From positions 1 through 64,000 of the forward strand of contig NZ_BMQT01000016.1 in the NCBI RefSeq assembly GCF_014648255.1: DNA of 64,000 nucleotides, written 5' to 3'. This document shows, piece by piece, positions 8,320 to 18,538 of the stretch (positions within the stretch are counted from its first letter, which is position 1; every line of letters starts with the position of its first letter). A model generated the notes under the pieces. The model saw only the letters and a program-made list of their open reading frames with translations. It made no database searches and was not told the DNA's origin. The position numbers and the translations under genes are program-made. The DNA is from Nocardioides albus. GTDB taxonomy: Bacteria; Actinomycetota; Actinomycetes; Propionibacteriales; Nocardioidaceae.

Positions 8320-8588
8320 GCGGATCACCTCTCGCGACCGGCTCATACACCCTTGAGTCCGGTCATTTCATCGTTAATCAGATGGACCGGACGGTGGACC
8401 GTCAGTCGGGGTGCCGACCGCCTCACACCCGTCGGGATCGGGATGATCCTGACGCAGGTTCAGTTCGTGACTACTCACGTAACGGGCCTCCAGGTGCGGC
8501 GAGATTTTGTTCCCCGCCGTTGGTACAACGCTACTTCGCCGGACCAACGGTCCGTGGCAACACGCAGCATTTTTCTTCGTGAACACCT
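8320..8588. promoter_or_regulatory. Intergenic region upstream of phoH-like gene
   Basis: No ORF is convincing here. It should hold the promoter of the minus-strand PIN-PhoH gene. The one clear structure is an inverted repeat CCGTTGGT (8517-8524) / ACCAACGG (8543-8550) with an 18-nt loop, followed on the plus strand by a short T run (CATTTTTC). Confidence 0.4.
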
Positions 8589-8623
8589 GGTGACCGCCCG
8601 CGTTGTGCCGACCAGCGGTCACC
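8589..8623 (-). terminator. Hairpin overlapping the uppS stop codon
   Basis: Perfect 9-bp stem GGTGACCGC (8589-8597) / GCGGTCACC (8615-8623). The stem overlaps the stop codon (8619-8621) of the prenyltransferase gene, so it is placed to terminate that minus-strand transcript. Confidence 0.6.
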
Positions 8624-9395
8624 TTCCGAGGCGACGCTCGCGGTGGGCGTAGGCCCGTAGGGCGCGCAGGAAGTCCGTACGCCGGAAGTCGGGCCAGTAG
8701 GCCTCGCAGAAGTAGAACTCCGACTTCGCGCTCTGCCAGAGCAGGAAGCCGCCGAGCCGCTGCTCCCCCGAGGTGCGGATCACCAGGTCCGGGTCGGGCT
8801 GGCCCTTGGTGTAGAGGTGGTCGGCGATGTGCTCGACATCGATGATCTGGGCGAGCTCCTCCAGCGAGGTGCCGCGGGTCGCGTGCTCGTTGAGCAGGGC
8901 GCGTACGGCATCGGCGATCTCGCGCCGGCCGCCGTAGCCGACAGCGACGTTGACCAGCATCCCGTCGACGTCGCGGGTCGCCTCCTCGGCGGCCTTGAGG
9001 CGGTGGGAGAGCCAGTCCGGCAGCAGGTCGAGCGCGCCGACCGGATGCAACCGCCAGCGGCGTACGTCCGCCAGCGAGTCGACGGCATCGGCGATGATCT
9101 CCAGGAGCGGAGCCAGCTCCTCGGCGGGACGGTTGAGGTTGTCGGTGGAGAGCAGCCACAGGGTGACCACCTCGATGCCGATCTCGTCGCACCAGGTCAG
9201 CAGCGGCTCGATGTTGGCCGCACCCGCACGGTGGCCGTGGGCGGTCGACTGGCCGACCTCCTTGGCCCAGCGGCGGTTGCCGTCGAGCATCACGCCGACG
9301 TGCTTGGGCAGCTTGGAGCTGTCGAGCTTGCGCAACATCCGCGCCTCGTAGGCGGGGTAGAGAACCCGACGTACGCCTTCCTTCCAGTCTGCCAC
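8619..9395 (-). CDS. uppS: Isoprenyl transferase (cis-prenyl diphosphate synthase)
   Basis: Cis-prenyltransferase of 258 aa that condenses isopentenyl diphosphate to make Z-polyprenyl diphosphate, the precursor of the cell-wall lipid carrier. The signature VMLDGNRRWAK (catalytic Asp, Arg for diphosphate) is at about residues 35-45. Also present are GHRAGAANI, LWLLSTDNLNRP, VAVGYGGRREIADA, DLVIRTSGEQRLGGFLLWQ and SEFYF. Actinobacteria often carry two homologues (short- and long-chain); this could be the short-chain Z-farnesyl type or the decaprenyl type, which sequence alone does not settle. The start is GTG at 9395; no strong ribosome-binding site is visible. Confidence 0.92.
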   Translation of the reverse strand: MADWKEGVRRVLYPAYEARMLRKLDSSKLPKHVGVMLDGNRRWAKEVGQSTAHGHRAGAANIEPLLTWCDEIGIEVVTLWLLSTDNLNRPAEELAPLLEIIADAVDSLADVRRWRLHPVGALDLLPDWLSHRLKAAEEATRDVDGMLVNVAVGYGGRREIADAVRALLNEHATRGTSLEELAQIIDVEHIADHLYTKGQPDPDLVIRTSGEQRLGGFLLWQSAKSEFYFCEAYWPDFRRTDFLRALRAYAHRERRLGR

Positions 9396-9507
9396 GAGCA
9401 GAAGCGTATCGGCGGCGCGCCCACATCACCCAGCGGGACGGGATACATCCCCAACCGGTGGACGAGATTCACCGGATCTTCAGGTCGAGCCGATAGCCTT
9501 GACCGTT

Positions 9508-10248
9508 ATGAGCGAGATGACTGACGCGATGCGCCTGAAGGTCGGAAACATCACCGACTCGGTCTCCTCGACCGTTCACGAGGCCCTCCCGAAGATGCGC
9601 GGCTGGATCCACCTGGCCACTGCCCCGCTCACGCTGGCGGCCGGGATCGTCCTGATCGTGCTGGCGCCCTCGGGCGCACCTCGGGTCGGTGCTGCGGTGT
9701 TCACCATGGCCGCGCTCCTGCTCTTCACCGTCTCAGCGGTCTACCACCGGGTCAATGCTCTCGGTCGGTGGAACGAGCGGTGGTTCACGATCATGAAGCG
9801 CTGGGACCACGCGAACATCATGTTGATGATCGCAGGTTCCTACACGCCGTTCTCGCTGCTGCTCCTCGACGGGGTCACGCAGGTCGTGCTGCTCTCGGTG
9901 GTGTGGACCGGCGCGATCCTCGGTGTGCTCTTCCGGGTCTTCTGGAACGACGCCCCGCGCTGGCTCTACGTGCCCAACTACATCGCGCTCGGCTGGGCGG
10001 CGATCTTCTTCATCCCGTCGTTCTTCACCGGCGCCGTGGCGCTCGGTCTCGGCATCGGGATCGCGACCTTCACGCTGATCTGTGTCGGCGGCGCCCTCTA
10101 CACCGCCGGCGGCGTCATCTACGGGTTCAAGCGACCCAACCCGTGGCCGCGCTGGTTCGGCTTCCACGAGGTCTTCCACACCTTCACGATCCTGGCGTTC
10201 GTCGCGCACTACACCGGCGTCTCGCTGGCGACGTACTCCTTGCGCTGA
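9508..10248 (+). CDS. Hemolysin III family / PAQR-type membrane protein
   Basis: Seven-helix integral membrane protein of 246 aa of the TrhA/hemolysin III (bacterial PAQR/YqfA-like) family. Conserved features are RGWIHLATAP with the family His, SAVYHR, RWDHANIMLMIAGSYTPF, and the C-terminal HEVFHTFTI with metal-binding histidines. The family is implicated in membrane lipid homeostasis; haemolytic activity is not implied. ATG 9508 is chosen; a TTG lies 9 nt upstream and another ATG 9 nt downstream. No good ribosome-binding site is seen, so the mRNA may be leaderless. It is divergent from uppS. Confidence 0.9.
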   Translation: MSEMTDAMRLKVGNITDSVSSTVHEALPKMRGWIHLATAPLTLAAGIVLIVLAPSGAPRVGAAVFTMAALLLFTVSAVYHRVNALGRWNERWFTIMKRWDHANIMLMIAGSYTPFSLLLLDGVTQVVLLSVVWTGAILGVLFRVFWNDAPRWLYVPNYIALGWAAIFFIPSFFTGAVALGLGIGIATFTLICVGGALYTAGGVIYGFKRPNPWPRWFGFHEVFHTFTILAFVAHYTGVSLATYSLR

Positions 10249-10272
10249 GGAACAGCCCGAACCAGGGGACGA

Positions 10273-10307
10273 GAAGGGGCGCGCGGCCGGTGGCCGCGCG
10301 CCCCTTC
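10273..10307. terminator. Bidirectional terminator between convergent genes
   Basis: Perfect 16-bp GC-rich stem (10273-10288 / 10292-10307) with the loop GGT. It sits between the hemolysin III stop (10248) and the APC permease stop (10324) and could serve both. Confidence 0.8.
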
Positions 10308-10323
10308 GTCGACTAGGAGGACC

Positions 10324-11823
10324 TCACATGTGCAACGGCTCGGCGGCCTTGTCGTCGCCACCCTTGCCGACCCGCGAGTTGCGGTAGCCGTAGAGGAAGT
10401 AGATGGCGAAGCCGAGCGCCATCCACACCAGGAACCGCAGCCAGGTCTCGATGCTCAGGTTGAGCGTCAGGTAGATGCAGATCGCCGCTGCCAGGAACGG
10501 CAGGAACGGGCTGAACGGCACCTTGAAGGAGCGCGGCAGGTCCGGGCGTCGCTTCCGCAGGATCGGGACGGCGATCGAGACCAGCGCGAACGCGGTCAGG
10601 GTGCCGATGTTGACCATCTCCTCGAGCTTGCCGATCGGGGTGAAGGTGGCCACGATCGCGACGAAGACGCCGACCACGAGGGTGATCCGGATCGGCGTAC
10701 CGGTCTTCGGGTTGACGTGGGCGAACTTCACCGGGAACAGGCCGTCGCGGCTCATCGCGAAGACGACTCGGATGGCGCCGATCATCAGCGTCATCACGAC
10801 CGTGGTCAGACCGGCGACAGCACCCGCCGAGATCAGGGTGGCGAAGCCGCCACGGCCGACGTCGCGGAACGCGGTGGCGAGCGCGGCCTCGGTGTCGATC
10901 TGGTCGTACTTCACCATGCCGGTGATGACCAGGGCGACGGCGACGTAGAGGATCGTGCAGATCACCAGCGAGCCGATGATGCCGCGGGGCAGGTCGCGCT
11001 GAGGGTTGTTGGCCTCCTCCGCGGTCGTGGCGACCACGTCGAAGCCGATGTAGGCGAAGAAGACGACCGAGGCGGCGGAGATGATGCCGAGGACACCGAA
11101 GGTCTGCGGCTCGAGGCCGAAGGCCCACTGGATCAGTGGCTGGTGGATGCCCTCGCCGCTGACGGAGCCGGCGCGCTCGGGGATGAACGGGTCGTAGTTG
11201 TCGCCGGAGACGTAGAACATCCCGGCGACGATGACGAACAGGACGATGAACAGCTTGACCGCGACGAGCGCGAGGTTGACGCGCAGCGACTCCTTGATGC
11301 CGATCGCGATCAGGCCGACCAGGACGACAACGAGCAGGAGCGCGGCCAGGTTGGGCTGACCGAACTCGGCGTTGGCGTCCGGGCCGTAGCCCTCGGGCCA
11401 GCCGAGGCCGATCTCCTCGAGGAAGGTCACCAGATAGCTGCTCCAGCCCTGGGCGACCACCGACGCACCGAGGACCATCTCCAGGATCAGGTCCCAGCCG
11501 ATGATCCACGCGAGCATCTCGCCGAGGGTGGCGTAGGAGAAGGTGTACGCCGATCCCGACACCGGCACGGTCGAGGCGAACTCCGCGTAGCACAGGGCCG
11601 CCAGACCGCAGCAGATCGCAGCGATGATGAAGGAGAAGACCACACCGGGACCGGCATACTCGGCCGCGGCCCGACCGGTCAGGGTGAAGATTCCCGCGCC
11701 GATGATGACGCCGATCCCGAAGACGGTCAGGTCGACGGAGGTGAGCCGTCGTTTGAGCTTGAAATCAGGGTGGTCGGCATCGGCGAGAGACTGCTCGATG
11801 GACTTTGTTCGCCAAATGGACAT
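10324..11823 (-). CDS. APC family amino acid permease (cationic amino acid transporter type)
   Basis: Twelve-helix amino acid/polyamine/organocation permease of 499 aa. The unwound helix-1 motif is VFGIGVIIGAGIFTLTG. PVSGSAYTFSYATLGE, FFAYIGFDVVATTAEEANNPQRDLP and MSRDGLFP are typical of the CAT/YfnA subgroup, which move cationic or branched amino acids by proton symport or exchange. ATG 11823 (MSIWRTKS) is the natural start; an in-frame TTG at 11835 is less likely. The substrate cannot be named from the sequence. Confidence 0.9.
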   Translation of the reverse strand: MSIWRTKSIEQSLADADHPDFKLKRRLTSVDLTVFGIGVIIGAGIFTLTGRAAAEYAGPGVVFSFIIAAICCGLAALCYAEFASTVPVSGSAYTFSYATLGEMLAWIIGWDLILEMVLGASVVAQGWSSYLVTFLEEIGLGWPEGYGPDANAEFGQPNLAALLLVVVLVGLIAIGIKESLRVNLALVAVKLFIVLFVIVAGMFYVSGDNYDPFIPERAGSVSGEGIHQPLIQWAFGLEPQTFGVLGIISAASVVFFAYIGFDVVATTAEEANNPQRDLPRGIIGSLVICTILYVAVALVITGMVKYDQIDTEAALATAFRDVGRGGFATLISAGAVAGLTTVVMTLMIGAIRVVFAMSRDGLFPVKFAHVNPKTGTPIRITLVVGVFVAIVATFTPIGKLEEMVNIGTLTAFALVSIAVPILRKRRPDLPRSFKVPFSPFLPFLAAAICIYLTLNLSIETWLRFLVWMALGFAIYFLYGYRNSRVGKGGDDKAAEPLHM

Positions 11824-11877
11824 GAGGGATAGCAAACCATCTGGATCTGCGGCCGGTATAGACCGGGGTGCGGTCCG

Positions 11878-13566
11878 TCACATCTCGCACCGGAAGCTGT
11901 TGGCCTCGGACACCGGCCCGCCGACGTACGCAGGCCAGGCCGGCCATTCGCACAGCGGCCGGCTGCGGCCGGCCCCGGCGTTGCCGTCGGCGACCACCTG
12001 GTTCGCGTCTGGCGCGACCCCGTCCTCGGCCCACTTCTCGAGCACCGTGAGCGAGTCGTAGGAGGCGGAGTAGGCGACCGGGGCGAAGTTGGCGTGGTTG
12101 GCGCCCGGCACCAGGTAGAAGCGCGAGAACGCCTCGGTCGCCCGCTTTCCCATCACACGCTCGACCCGCTGGTAATAGTCGATCGTCGAGCGGTGGCTGA
12201 CCAGCTCGTCGGCGGCACCGTGGACCAGAATCAGCCTGCCGCCGGAGCGGGCGAAGGGTCGTAGGTCGGCGTCGTTGACGTCCTGGAGCGCGGTGAGCTC
12301 GCTGATCCGGCGCTGCCACTCCCCCGGGTCGGCAGGGTCGATCGCGAACGGGCTGATCTGCCGGTCACGCGCGACGAAGTGCTTGACCCACTGGTTCCAG
12401 AACTGCATCCCGTAGCCGGCGGTCACGGGCATCGGGTCAGCCGGTGCGGTGGTGCCGAAGCCCAGGACCGGCGTCGACATCCGGGCCCCGGACAGCAGCG
12501 GGAACCCGGGGTAGCCCCGTTCCCCGCTCGCCACTCGGTAGGGCAGCCGCCAGCTGCTGTCGGCTGCCACGACCGCGTCGACCTGCTCCCGGGAGAGGCA
12601 GGTCGCTCCCGGTGTCTCGGCGTCGTCGCACAGCAGCGTCGCCGGGTCGAAGTCGCAGCCGGCCTCGTCGCTGATCACGCCGTCCTCGAGGCCGTCGCCG
12701 CCGTCGCAGGCGGCCAGCACCCGCTGGGCGACCAGTCCCTGCTGGGCCGGCGTCGGGAAGGCGCCGGGCTTGGCGAACTCGTGGGTGATCCGGCCGAAGA
12801 AGAGGTCGAGGGTGGCGGCGTTCCAGGCCGGGTAGGCCGAGATCACCCCGTCGAAGTCGCGCGGCCAGCGCTGCGCGACCGCAAGCGCCTCGCGGCCACC
12901 GGTCGAGCCGCCGGCGAAGTAGGTCGTGTCCGGGGCGCGGCCGAAGGCCTTCCGGATCACGTACGTCGCGGTGTCGTGCACCTTCTTGAGCGCGTCGCCC
13001 GAGAAGTTGCGCAGCGCCTCGTCGGAGCGGCCGAACGAGCCGTCCAGGCTGGGGATCGGGTGGTTTGCGGGGTCGGCCTGGTGGCCCGAGTCACTGGCAT
13101 AGGTCGCGTAGCCGCGGCCGAGCGGGGTGCGCTGGTCGACCGGCCCGAAGGGCACGTTCTGGGCGAGGCTGGGAACGGTGCCGTTGTAGCCGCCACCGCC
13201 GAACATCATCGTCTTTCCGTTCCAACCCTCCGGCAGCGCCAGCCCCATCCGGATGTCGGGGGCGGACGGATCGACCGGATGGATCGCGATGTCGGCGCGG
13301 CAGTACGCCGGGAGCGCGGTCGGGCCGGTCCCCGAGGCCGGCACCGATGCCGTCGCGGTGATCTCCGCGCCGGTGGTGGGCAGGCCGATGCGGCGCGCGG
13401 GGACCTTCATCCCGACCAGTGACGAGCAGTCGGCGGAGCCTGCAGACAGAGCAGCCGTCGACGGGACTGCCGTCGCGGGCGGCTGGCCGACGACCAGGGC
13501 AGCGGCGGTGAGCGCCAGCGACGAGCCGGCGGTCAGGAGTCTGCGGACGAGACGGGCGTGGGGCAT
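11878..13566 (-). CDS. Secreted tannase/feruloyl esterase family hydrolase
   Basis: Exported alpha/beta-hydrolase of 562 aa. The signal peptide is at residues 1-33 (two Arg, LTAGSSLALTAAALVVG, AVA-type cleavage region). The body matches the tannase/feruloyl esterase family: nucleophile motif GGSTGGREAL, acid region HGAADELVSH, and catalytic His in PGANHANF. Several cysteines (DCSSL, ACDGGDG, CDFDP, LLCDDAE, TCLS, RCEM) would form the family's disulfides, including the pair next to the triad. It would hydrolyse aromatic esters outside the cell. Its start codon is preceded by a good GGAGG. The divergent Liv-type importer suggests uptake of a released product (inference). Confidence 0.87.
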   Translation of the reverse strand: MPHARLVRRLLTAGSSLALTAAALVVGQPPATAVPSTAALSAGSADCSSLVGMKVPARRIGLPTTGAEITATASVPASGTGPTALPAYCRADIAIHPVDPSAPDIRMGLALPEGWNGKTMMFGGGGYNGTVPSLAQNVPFGPVDQRTPLGRGYATYASDSGHQADPANHPIPSLDGSFGRSDEALRNFSGDALKKVHDTATYVIRKAFGRAPDTTYFAGGSTGGREALAVAQRWPRDFDGVISAYPAWNAATLDLFFGRITHEFAKPGAFPTPAQQGLVAQRVLAACDGGDGLEDGVISDEAGCDFDPATLLCDDAETPGATCLSREQVDAVVAADSSWRLPYRVASGERGYPGFPLLSGARMSTPVLGFGTTAPADPMPVTAGYGMQFWNQWVKHFVARDRQISPFAIDPADPGEWQRRISELTALQDVNDADLRPFARSGGRLILVHGAADELVSHRSTIDYYQRVERVMGKRATEAFSRFYLVPGANHANFAPVAYSASYDSLTVLEKWAEDGVAPDANQVVADGNAGAGRSRPLCEWPAWPAYVGGPVSEANSFRCEM

Positions 13567-13799
13567 GGTGGGCCTCCTGGATAGGGCCCAGCCGGGCCGG
13601 CCATCGAATGTCGTCTAGCATCGCGACGCCGTGTGACGTACGCCATGTGGCCCGCACACACATCTCCGGGGCCCGAGATGTGGCCGGGCAGGAGCAGCAC
13701 TCCAGCGTGGCCGAATGGCGATCAGCCACACAGTGGATGGGCTCAGTGTGTCCCGAACCCCTATGGCGTACGTCTCACCACTTCCCTAGCGTCGCCCCT
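13567..13799. promoter_or_regulatory. Divergent promoter region, esterase / Liv-type importer
   Basis: This 233-nt gap separates the esterase (minus) from the importer operon (plus). A perfect 12-bp inverted pair, GACGTACGCCAT (13635-13646) and ATGGCGTACGTC (13763-13774), is spaced 116 nt apart. The right copy sits about where a -35 region for the importer would be, with CCCTAGCGT (13784-13792) as a weak -10 shortly before the GTG start. It is a candidate operator pair for co-regulation of both transcripts. Confidence 0.45.
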
Positions 13800-14573
13800 G
13801 TGACGAGCACCACACCAGCCCCGAGATGGGCACTGCGGACCGAGGGACTCACCAAGGACTTCCGCGGCTTCCGCGCGGTCAGCTCTGTCGACCTGGAGGT
13901 CGCCGAGGGCACCGTCCACGCACTCGTCGGCCCGAACGGCGCCGGCAAGACGACCCTGTTCAACCTGCTGACCGGCTTCCTGAAGCCCACCAGCGGACGG
14001 ATCACGGTCTTCGGCGACGACGTCACCGGGATGGCCCCCGAGCGGATCACCCGCCACGGGGTGGCCCGCTCCTTCCAGATCACCAGCCTCTTCGAGAACC
14101 TCACCCCGCGCGAGCACGTCGAGATCGCGCTCCAAGGGCTGACCAACCAGGGCCTGAAGTTCTGGCGGTCCGAGAAGCTCCTCGGTCAGCGGCGTGACGA
14201 GGTCGACAGGTTGCTCGCGGAGGTCGGCCTGACGGAGCTGGCGGACAAGCCGACCGGGCTGATGGCGTACGGCCAAAAACGTGCGCTCGAGCTCGCCCTC
14301 GTGCTCGCCGTCGAGCCGAAGCTGCTGCTGCTCGACGAGCCGACGGCGGGGATGGGCATCGAGGATGTCGACCGCACCATCGACCTCGTCCGGCGCATCG
14401 CCGAGGGCCACACGGTCATCTTCGTCGACCACAACATGCACGTCGTCGGCCAGCTCGCCGACCAGGTCACGGTCCTGCAGCAGGGCTCGGTCCTGGCCGA
14501 GGGCCCCTACAACGAGGTGCGCGCGGATCCCCGCGTCATCACCGCCTACCTCGGGGAGGCCCACAGTGCCTGA
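13800..14573 (+). CDS. Branched-chain amino acid-type ABC transporter ATPase (LivG-like)
   Basis: Cytoplasmic ATPase of 257 aa for a Liv/urea/aromatic-type importer. Walker A is GPNGAGKTTLFNLLTG, the signature motif appears as YGQKRALELALVLA in place of LSGGQ (usual in LivG proteins), and Walker B with the D-loop is LLLLDEPTAGMG. The switch His is in VIFVDHNMHVV. The GTG at 13800 is selected because family homology begins a few residues later; the open frame upstream is non-homologous. It overlaps the next ATPase gene by 8 nt. Confidence 0.9.
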   Translation: MTSTTPAPRWALRTEGLTKDFRGFRAVSSVDLEVAEGTVHALVGPNGAGKTTLFNLLTGFLKPTSGRITVFGDDVTGMAPERITRHGVARSFQITSLFENLTPREHVEIALQGLTNQGLKFWRSEKLLGQRRDEVDRLLAEVGLTELADKPTGLMAYGQKRALELALVLAVEPKLLLLDEPTAGMGIEDVDRTIDLVRRIAEGHTVIFVDHNMHVVGQLADQVTVLQQGSVLAEGPYNEVRADPRVITAYLGEAHSA

Positions 14574-15288
14574 GACGTCAGCGCCTGAGACGCCGCTGCT
14601 CGAGACCGAGAACCTGAGCGCCTGGTACGGCGAGGCGCAGGCCCTGCGCGAGGCCACCTTGAGCGTCGCCGCGGGCGAGGTCGTCACCCTCGTCGGCCGC
14701 AACGGCGCCGGCAAGACCACCCTGGTCCGCTGCCTGATGGGCCTCCACAAGCAGCTGACCGGATCGATCCGGCTCGACGGTCGCGACATCACCTCGCTGC
14801 CCGCGCACAAGCGTGCCCGCGCCGGGATCGGCTGGGTGCAGGACGACCGCGGCACCTTCGCCAGCCTGAGCGTCGAGGAGAACCTGCTCCTGCCGCCGAA
14901 GGTCTCCGAGTCGGGCTGGTCGTTGGCGCAGGTCTACGACGCCTTCCCCGCTCTCGGCAGCCGTCGAAAGGCCGGCGGGACGACGCTCTCGGGCGGTGAG
15001 CAGCAGATGCTGGCCGTCGCCCGGGTGCTGCGTACCGGCGCCCGCGTACTCCTCCTCGACGAGCCCTCCGAGGGGCTCGCCCCCGTCATCGTCGCCCAGA
15101 TCGGCGACATCGTGCGGACGGCGAAGCAGTCCGGGATCGGCGTGCTCCTGATCGAGCAGAACGTACGTTTCGCCGCCACCGTCGCCGACCGCCACTACCT
15201 GCTCGCCCAGGGTCAGCTGGTCGAGAGCCTGAACAACGACGAGTTCGTCGAGCGTCAGGACGAGCTGCTCCAACACCTCGGGATCTGA
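14566..15288 (+). CDS. Branched-chain amino acid-type ABC transporter ATPase (LivF-like)
   Basis: Second ATPase subunit, 240 aa. Walker A is GRNGAGKTTLVRCLMG, the signature is LSGGEQQMLAVARVL, Walker B is VLLLDEPSEGLAP, and the switch region is LLIEQNVRF, with the Q/EQN typical of LivF. The GTG start at 14566 has GGGGAGG about 6 nt before it and lies inside the end of the LivG-like gene, so translation is coupled. Confidence 0.9.
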   Translation: MPETSAPETPLLETENLSAWYGEAQALREATLSVAAGEVVTLVGRNGAGKTTLVRCLMGLHKQLTGSIRLDGRDITSLPAHKRARAGIGWVQDDRGTFASLSVEENLLLPPKVSESGWSLAQVYDAFPALGSRRKAGGTTLSGGEQQMLAVARVLRTGARVLLLDEPSEGLAPVIVAQIGDIVRTAKQSGIGVLLIEQNVRFAATVADRHYLLAQGQLVESLNNDEFVERQDELLQHLGI

Positions 15289-15349
15289 CCCTCGAGCGCA
15301 CAGCGCCCAAGCAGACAGTGCAGTCCCAACCCCCGCGAGGAGAGACACG

Positions 15350-16606
15350 ATGAACAAGCGTAGAAATGCCGGCGCCACCGCTCTGATGGCCGGGCTGACG
15401 GCAGGTGCCCTGGTCACCGCAGGCTGTGGTGCCGGCGGTCCGAGCGCCGGCGGAGGCGACTTCACCGACGACAAGGTTGTCCTCGCCCTGCTCAACGACG
15501 CCTCCGGCGTCTACAAGGACGTCTCCGGCCCCAACTCGAAGATCGCGATCCAGATGGCGATCGACGACTACCAGGAGAAGTACGGCGACGATGCCGTCGT
15601 CGAGGACATCGAGGTGACCTCGGCCGACCACCAGAACGAGCCGGACATCGCCAACACCAAGGCCCAGGAGCTCTACGACCGGGAAGGTGCCGACATCATC
15701 CTCGACGTCCCGACCTCGTCGGCGGCTCTCGCCGTCGCGACGCAGGCGAAGAACAAGAAGAAGCTCTACATGAACATCGGCGCCGGGACGACCGAGCTGA
15801 CCGGGGCGCAGTGCAACAAGTACACCTTCCACTACGCGTACGACACCTGGATGCTGGCCAACGGAACCGGCACCGTCGTGACCGAGGAGGGCGACAAGAA
15901 CTGGCAGCTGATCTACCCCGACTACGCCTTCGGTCAGGACATGGTGAAGTCGTTCACCGGTGCCATCGAGGCCGGTGGCGGCAAGGTCGGGGGCACGATC
16001 GCGACGCCGTTCCCGAACGACAACTTCGCGACGTACATCACCAAGGCGGGAGCCGCGAAACCGCAGGTCATCGGCACCATGCACGCCGGTGGCGACCTGA
16101 TCAACCTGGTCAAGCAGTACAACGAGTCCGGTCTGAAGGAGAAGGGCATCGACCTGGCAGTCGGGCTGATGTTCATCTCCGACATCCACTCGCTCGGTGT
16201 CGAGGCGTTCGAGGGCACGATCTTCACCGACGCGTGGTACTGGAACCTCGACGAGAAGTCCCGGGAGTGGGCCGACCGGTTCCTGGAGGAGACCGGCGAC
16301 CGGCCGACGTACGCCCACGCGGGCAACTACTCGGCGGCGCTGCAGTATCTCGAGGCGGTCCAGGCGGCCGGCACCGATGACGCCGACAAGGTCGTCGAGG
16401 AGCTCGAGGGCAAGAAGATCGACGACATGTTCCTCCGCAACGGCGAGATCCGTGCGGAGGACCACCGGGTCATCCACGACGTCTACCTGGCCAAGGTCAA
16501 GGGGCCTGACGACGTCAAGGAGGACTGGGACTACGAGGAGATCATCAAGACCATCCCTGCCGAGGAGGCGTTCCGTCCGGCAGCCGAGTCCGGCTGCTCG
16601 ATGTGA
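15350..16606 (+). CDS. Liv-type ABC transporter substrate-binding lipoprotein
   Basis: Extracytoplasmic solute-binding protein of 418 aa (periplasmic-binding-protein type 1 / LivJ-like fold). The signal peptide ends in a lipobox VTAGC at about residues 22-26, so it should be anchored by Cys26. The mature domain has VVLALLNDASGVYKDVSG, IAIQMAIDDY and FGQDMVKSF. The ligand could be a branched amino acid, urea/amide or aromatic acid; the divergent aromatic-ester hydrolase favours an aromatic acid (inference). GAGGAGAG precedes the ATG. It is the middle gene of the five-gene importer operon. Confidence 0.9.
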   Translation: MNKRRNAGATALMAGLTAGALVTAGCGAGGPSAGGGDFTDDKVVLALLNDASGVYKDVSGPNSKIAIQMAIDDYQEKYGDDAVVEDIEVTSADHQNEPDIANTKAQELYDREGADIILDVPTSSAALAVATQAKNKKKLYMNIGAGTTELTGAQCNKYTFHYAYDTWMLANGTGTVVTEEGDKNWQLIYPDYAFGQDMVKSFTGAIEAGGGKVGGTIATPFPNDNFATYITKAGAAKPQVIGTMHAGGDLINLVKQYNESGLKEKGIDLAVGLMFISDIHSLGVEAFEGTIFTDAWYWNLDEKSREWADRFLEETGDRPTYAHAGNYSAALQYLEAVQAAGTDDADKVVEELEGKKIDDMFLRNGEIRAEDHRVIHDVYLAKVKGPDDVKEDWDYEEIIKTIPAEEAFRPAAESGCSM

Positions 16607-16658
16607 CCTGATCCGACCTCGTAACAAGATCTGAGGGCACTGGTTTGAAAGGCACAGC

Positions 16659-17527
<869 letters not shown>

Positions 17528-17531
<4 letters not shown>

Positions 17532-18538
17532 CGTCCATCGCGACGGCCGGTGCGAGCGTCACCGAGCAGCATGCGGCGATCGCGGGAGGGCGGCCGTGGC
17601 AGCGGTGGGTCCTGCTCGCCGTGGGACTGACGGTGGCGCTGGCGCTGCCGTGGTTCGTCTACCCGCCGGTGGCGATGGACATCGCCGCGTGGGCGCTCTT
17701 CGCCGTGGCTCTCGACCTGCTGCTGGGCTACTGCGGGCTGCTCTCCTTCGGTCACGCCGCGTTCTGGGGCGGATCGGCGTACGCGACCGGGTTGATCGCC
17801 ATCCACTTCGGCGTTCCCTTTCCGGTCGCGATCCTGGGCGGGGCGCTCTTCGCGATGCTCCTGGCCCTGCCGATCGGCTATCTGTCGGTGAAGCGGTCGG
17901 GGATCTACTTCGCGATGGTCACCCTCGCCTTCGCCCAGATGCTCTTCTTCATCGCCAACCAGGCCTCCTCGCTCACCGGCGGCGAGAACGGGCTCCAGGG
18001 CGTGCCCCGCTCGTTCTTCGGGATCGAGGCGGTCGAGACCGACTCGTTCTTCTTCTACTACGCGGCGCTTCCGATCATCCTGCTCGGGATGTGGGCCGCG
18101 TGGCGGATCGTCCACTCCCCCTTCGGGCGGGTGCTCGTCGCGATCCGCGACAACGCGCCGCGAGCCCGGGCGCTGGGCTACGACGTGGAGCGCTACAAGC
18201 TGATCGTCTTCGTGCTCTCGGCCGGTCTCTCCGGGCTGGCCGGCGGCGTCTTCGCCGTCTCGCACGGATTCGTCGCGTTGCCCGAGCTGCACTGGGCCAC
18301 CTCCGGCGAGGTCGTCCTGATGACCGTGCTCGGTGGGATCGGGACGCTGTGGGGCGGCGTCATCGGCGCCGGCCTGATCGTGCTGCTCGCCGACTACCTG
18401 GCCTCGTCCGGGTTCGACGGGATCGGGATCGTGACCGGTGGCGTGTTCGTGACCGTGGTGCTGCTGTTCCGCCGCGGGATCTGGGGCACCGCCCGCCACC
18501 TCTGGCTGACCCGTCGTCGCCGAGTCGGCTCATCCTGA
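17528..18538 (+). CDS. Liv-type ABC transporter permease (LivM-like)
   Basis: Permease of 336 aa. LLLGYCGLLSFGHAAFWGGSAYATG is the LivM equivalent of the LivH motif, and AIRDNAPRARALGYDVERYK is the coupling loop. A GTG start overlaps the LivH-like stop. The last codons and the stop (RVGSS*) are supplied by a copy of the CGCCGAGTCGG repeat that also fills 5851-6010, so this gene's C-terminus was probably reset by the repeat. Confidence 0.92.

Noticed and set aside
10330..11832. 500-codon open frame on the plus strand
   Set aside because: It is the antisense shadow of the APC permease, which has clear family motifs; the shadow is Asp/Arg/Gln-rich without domains.
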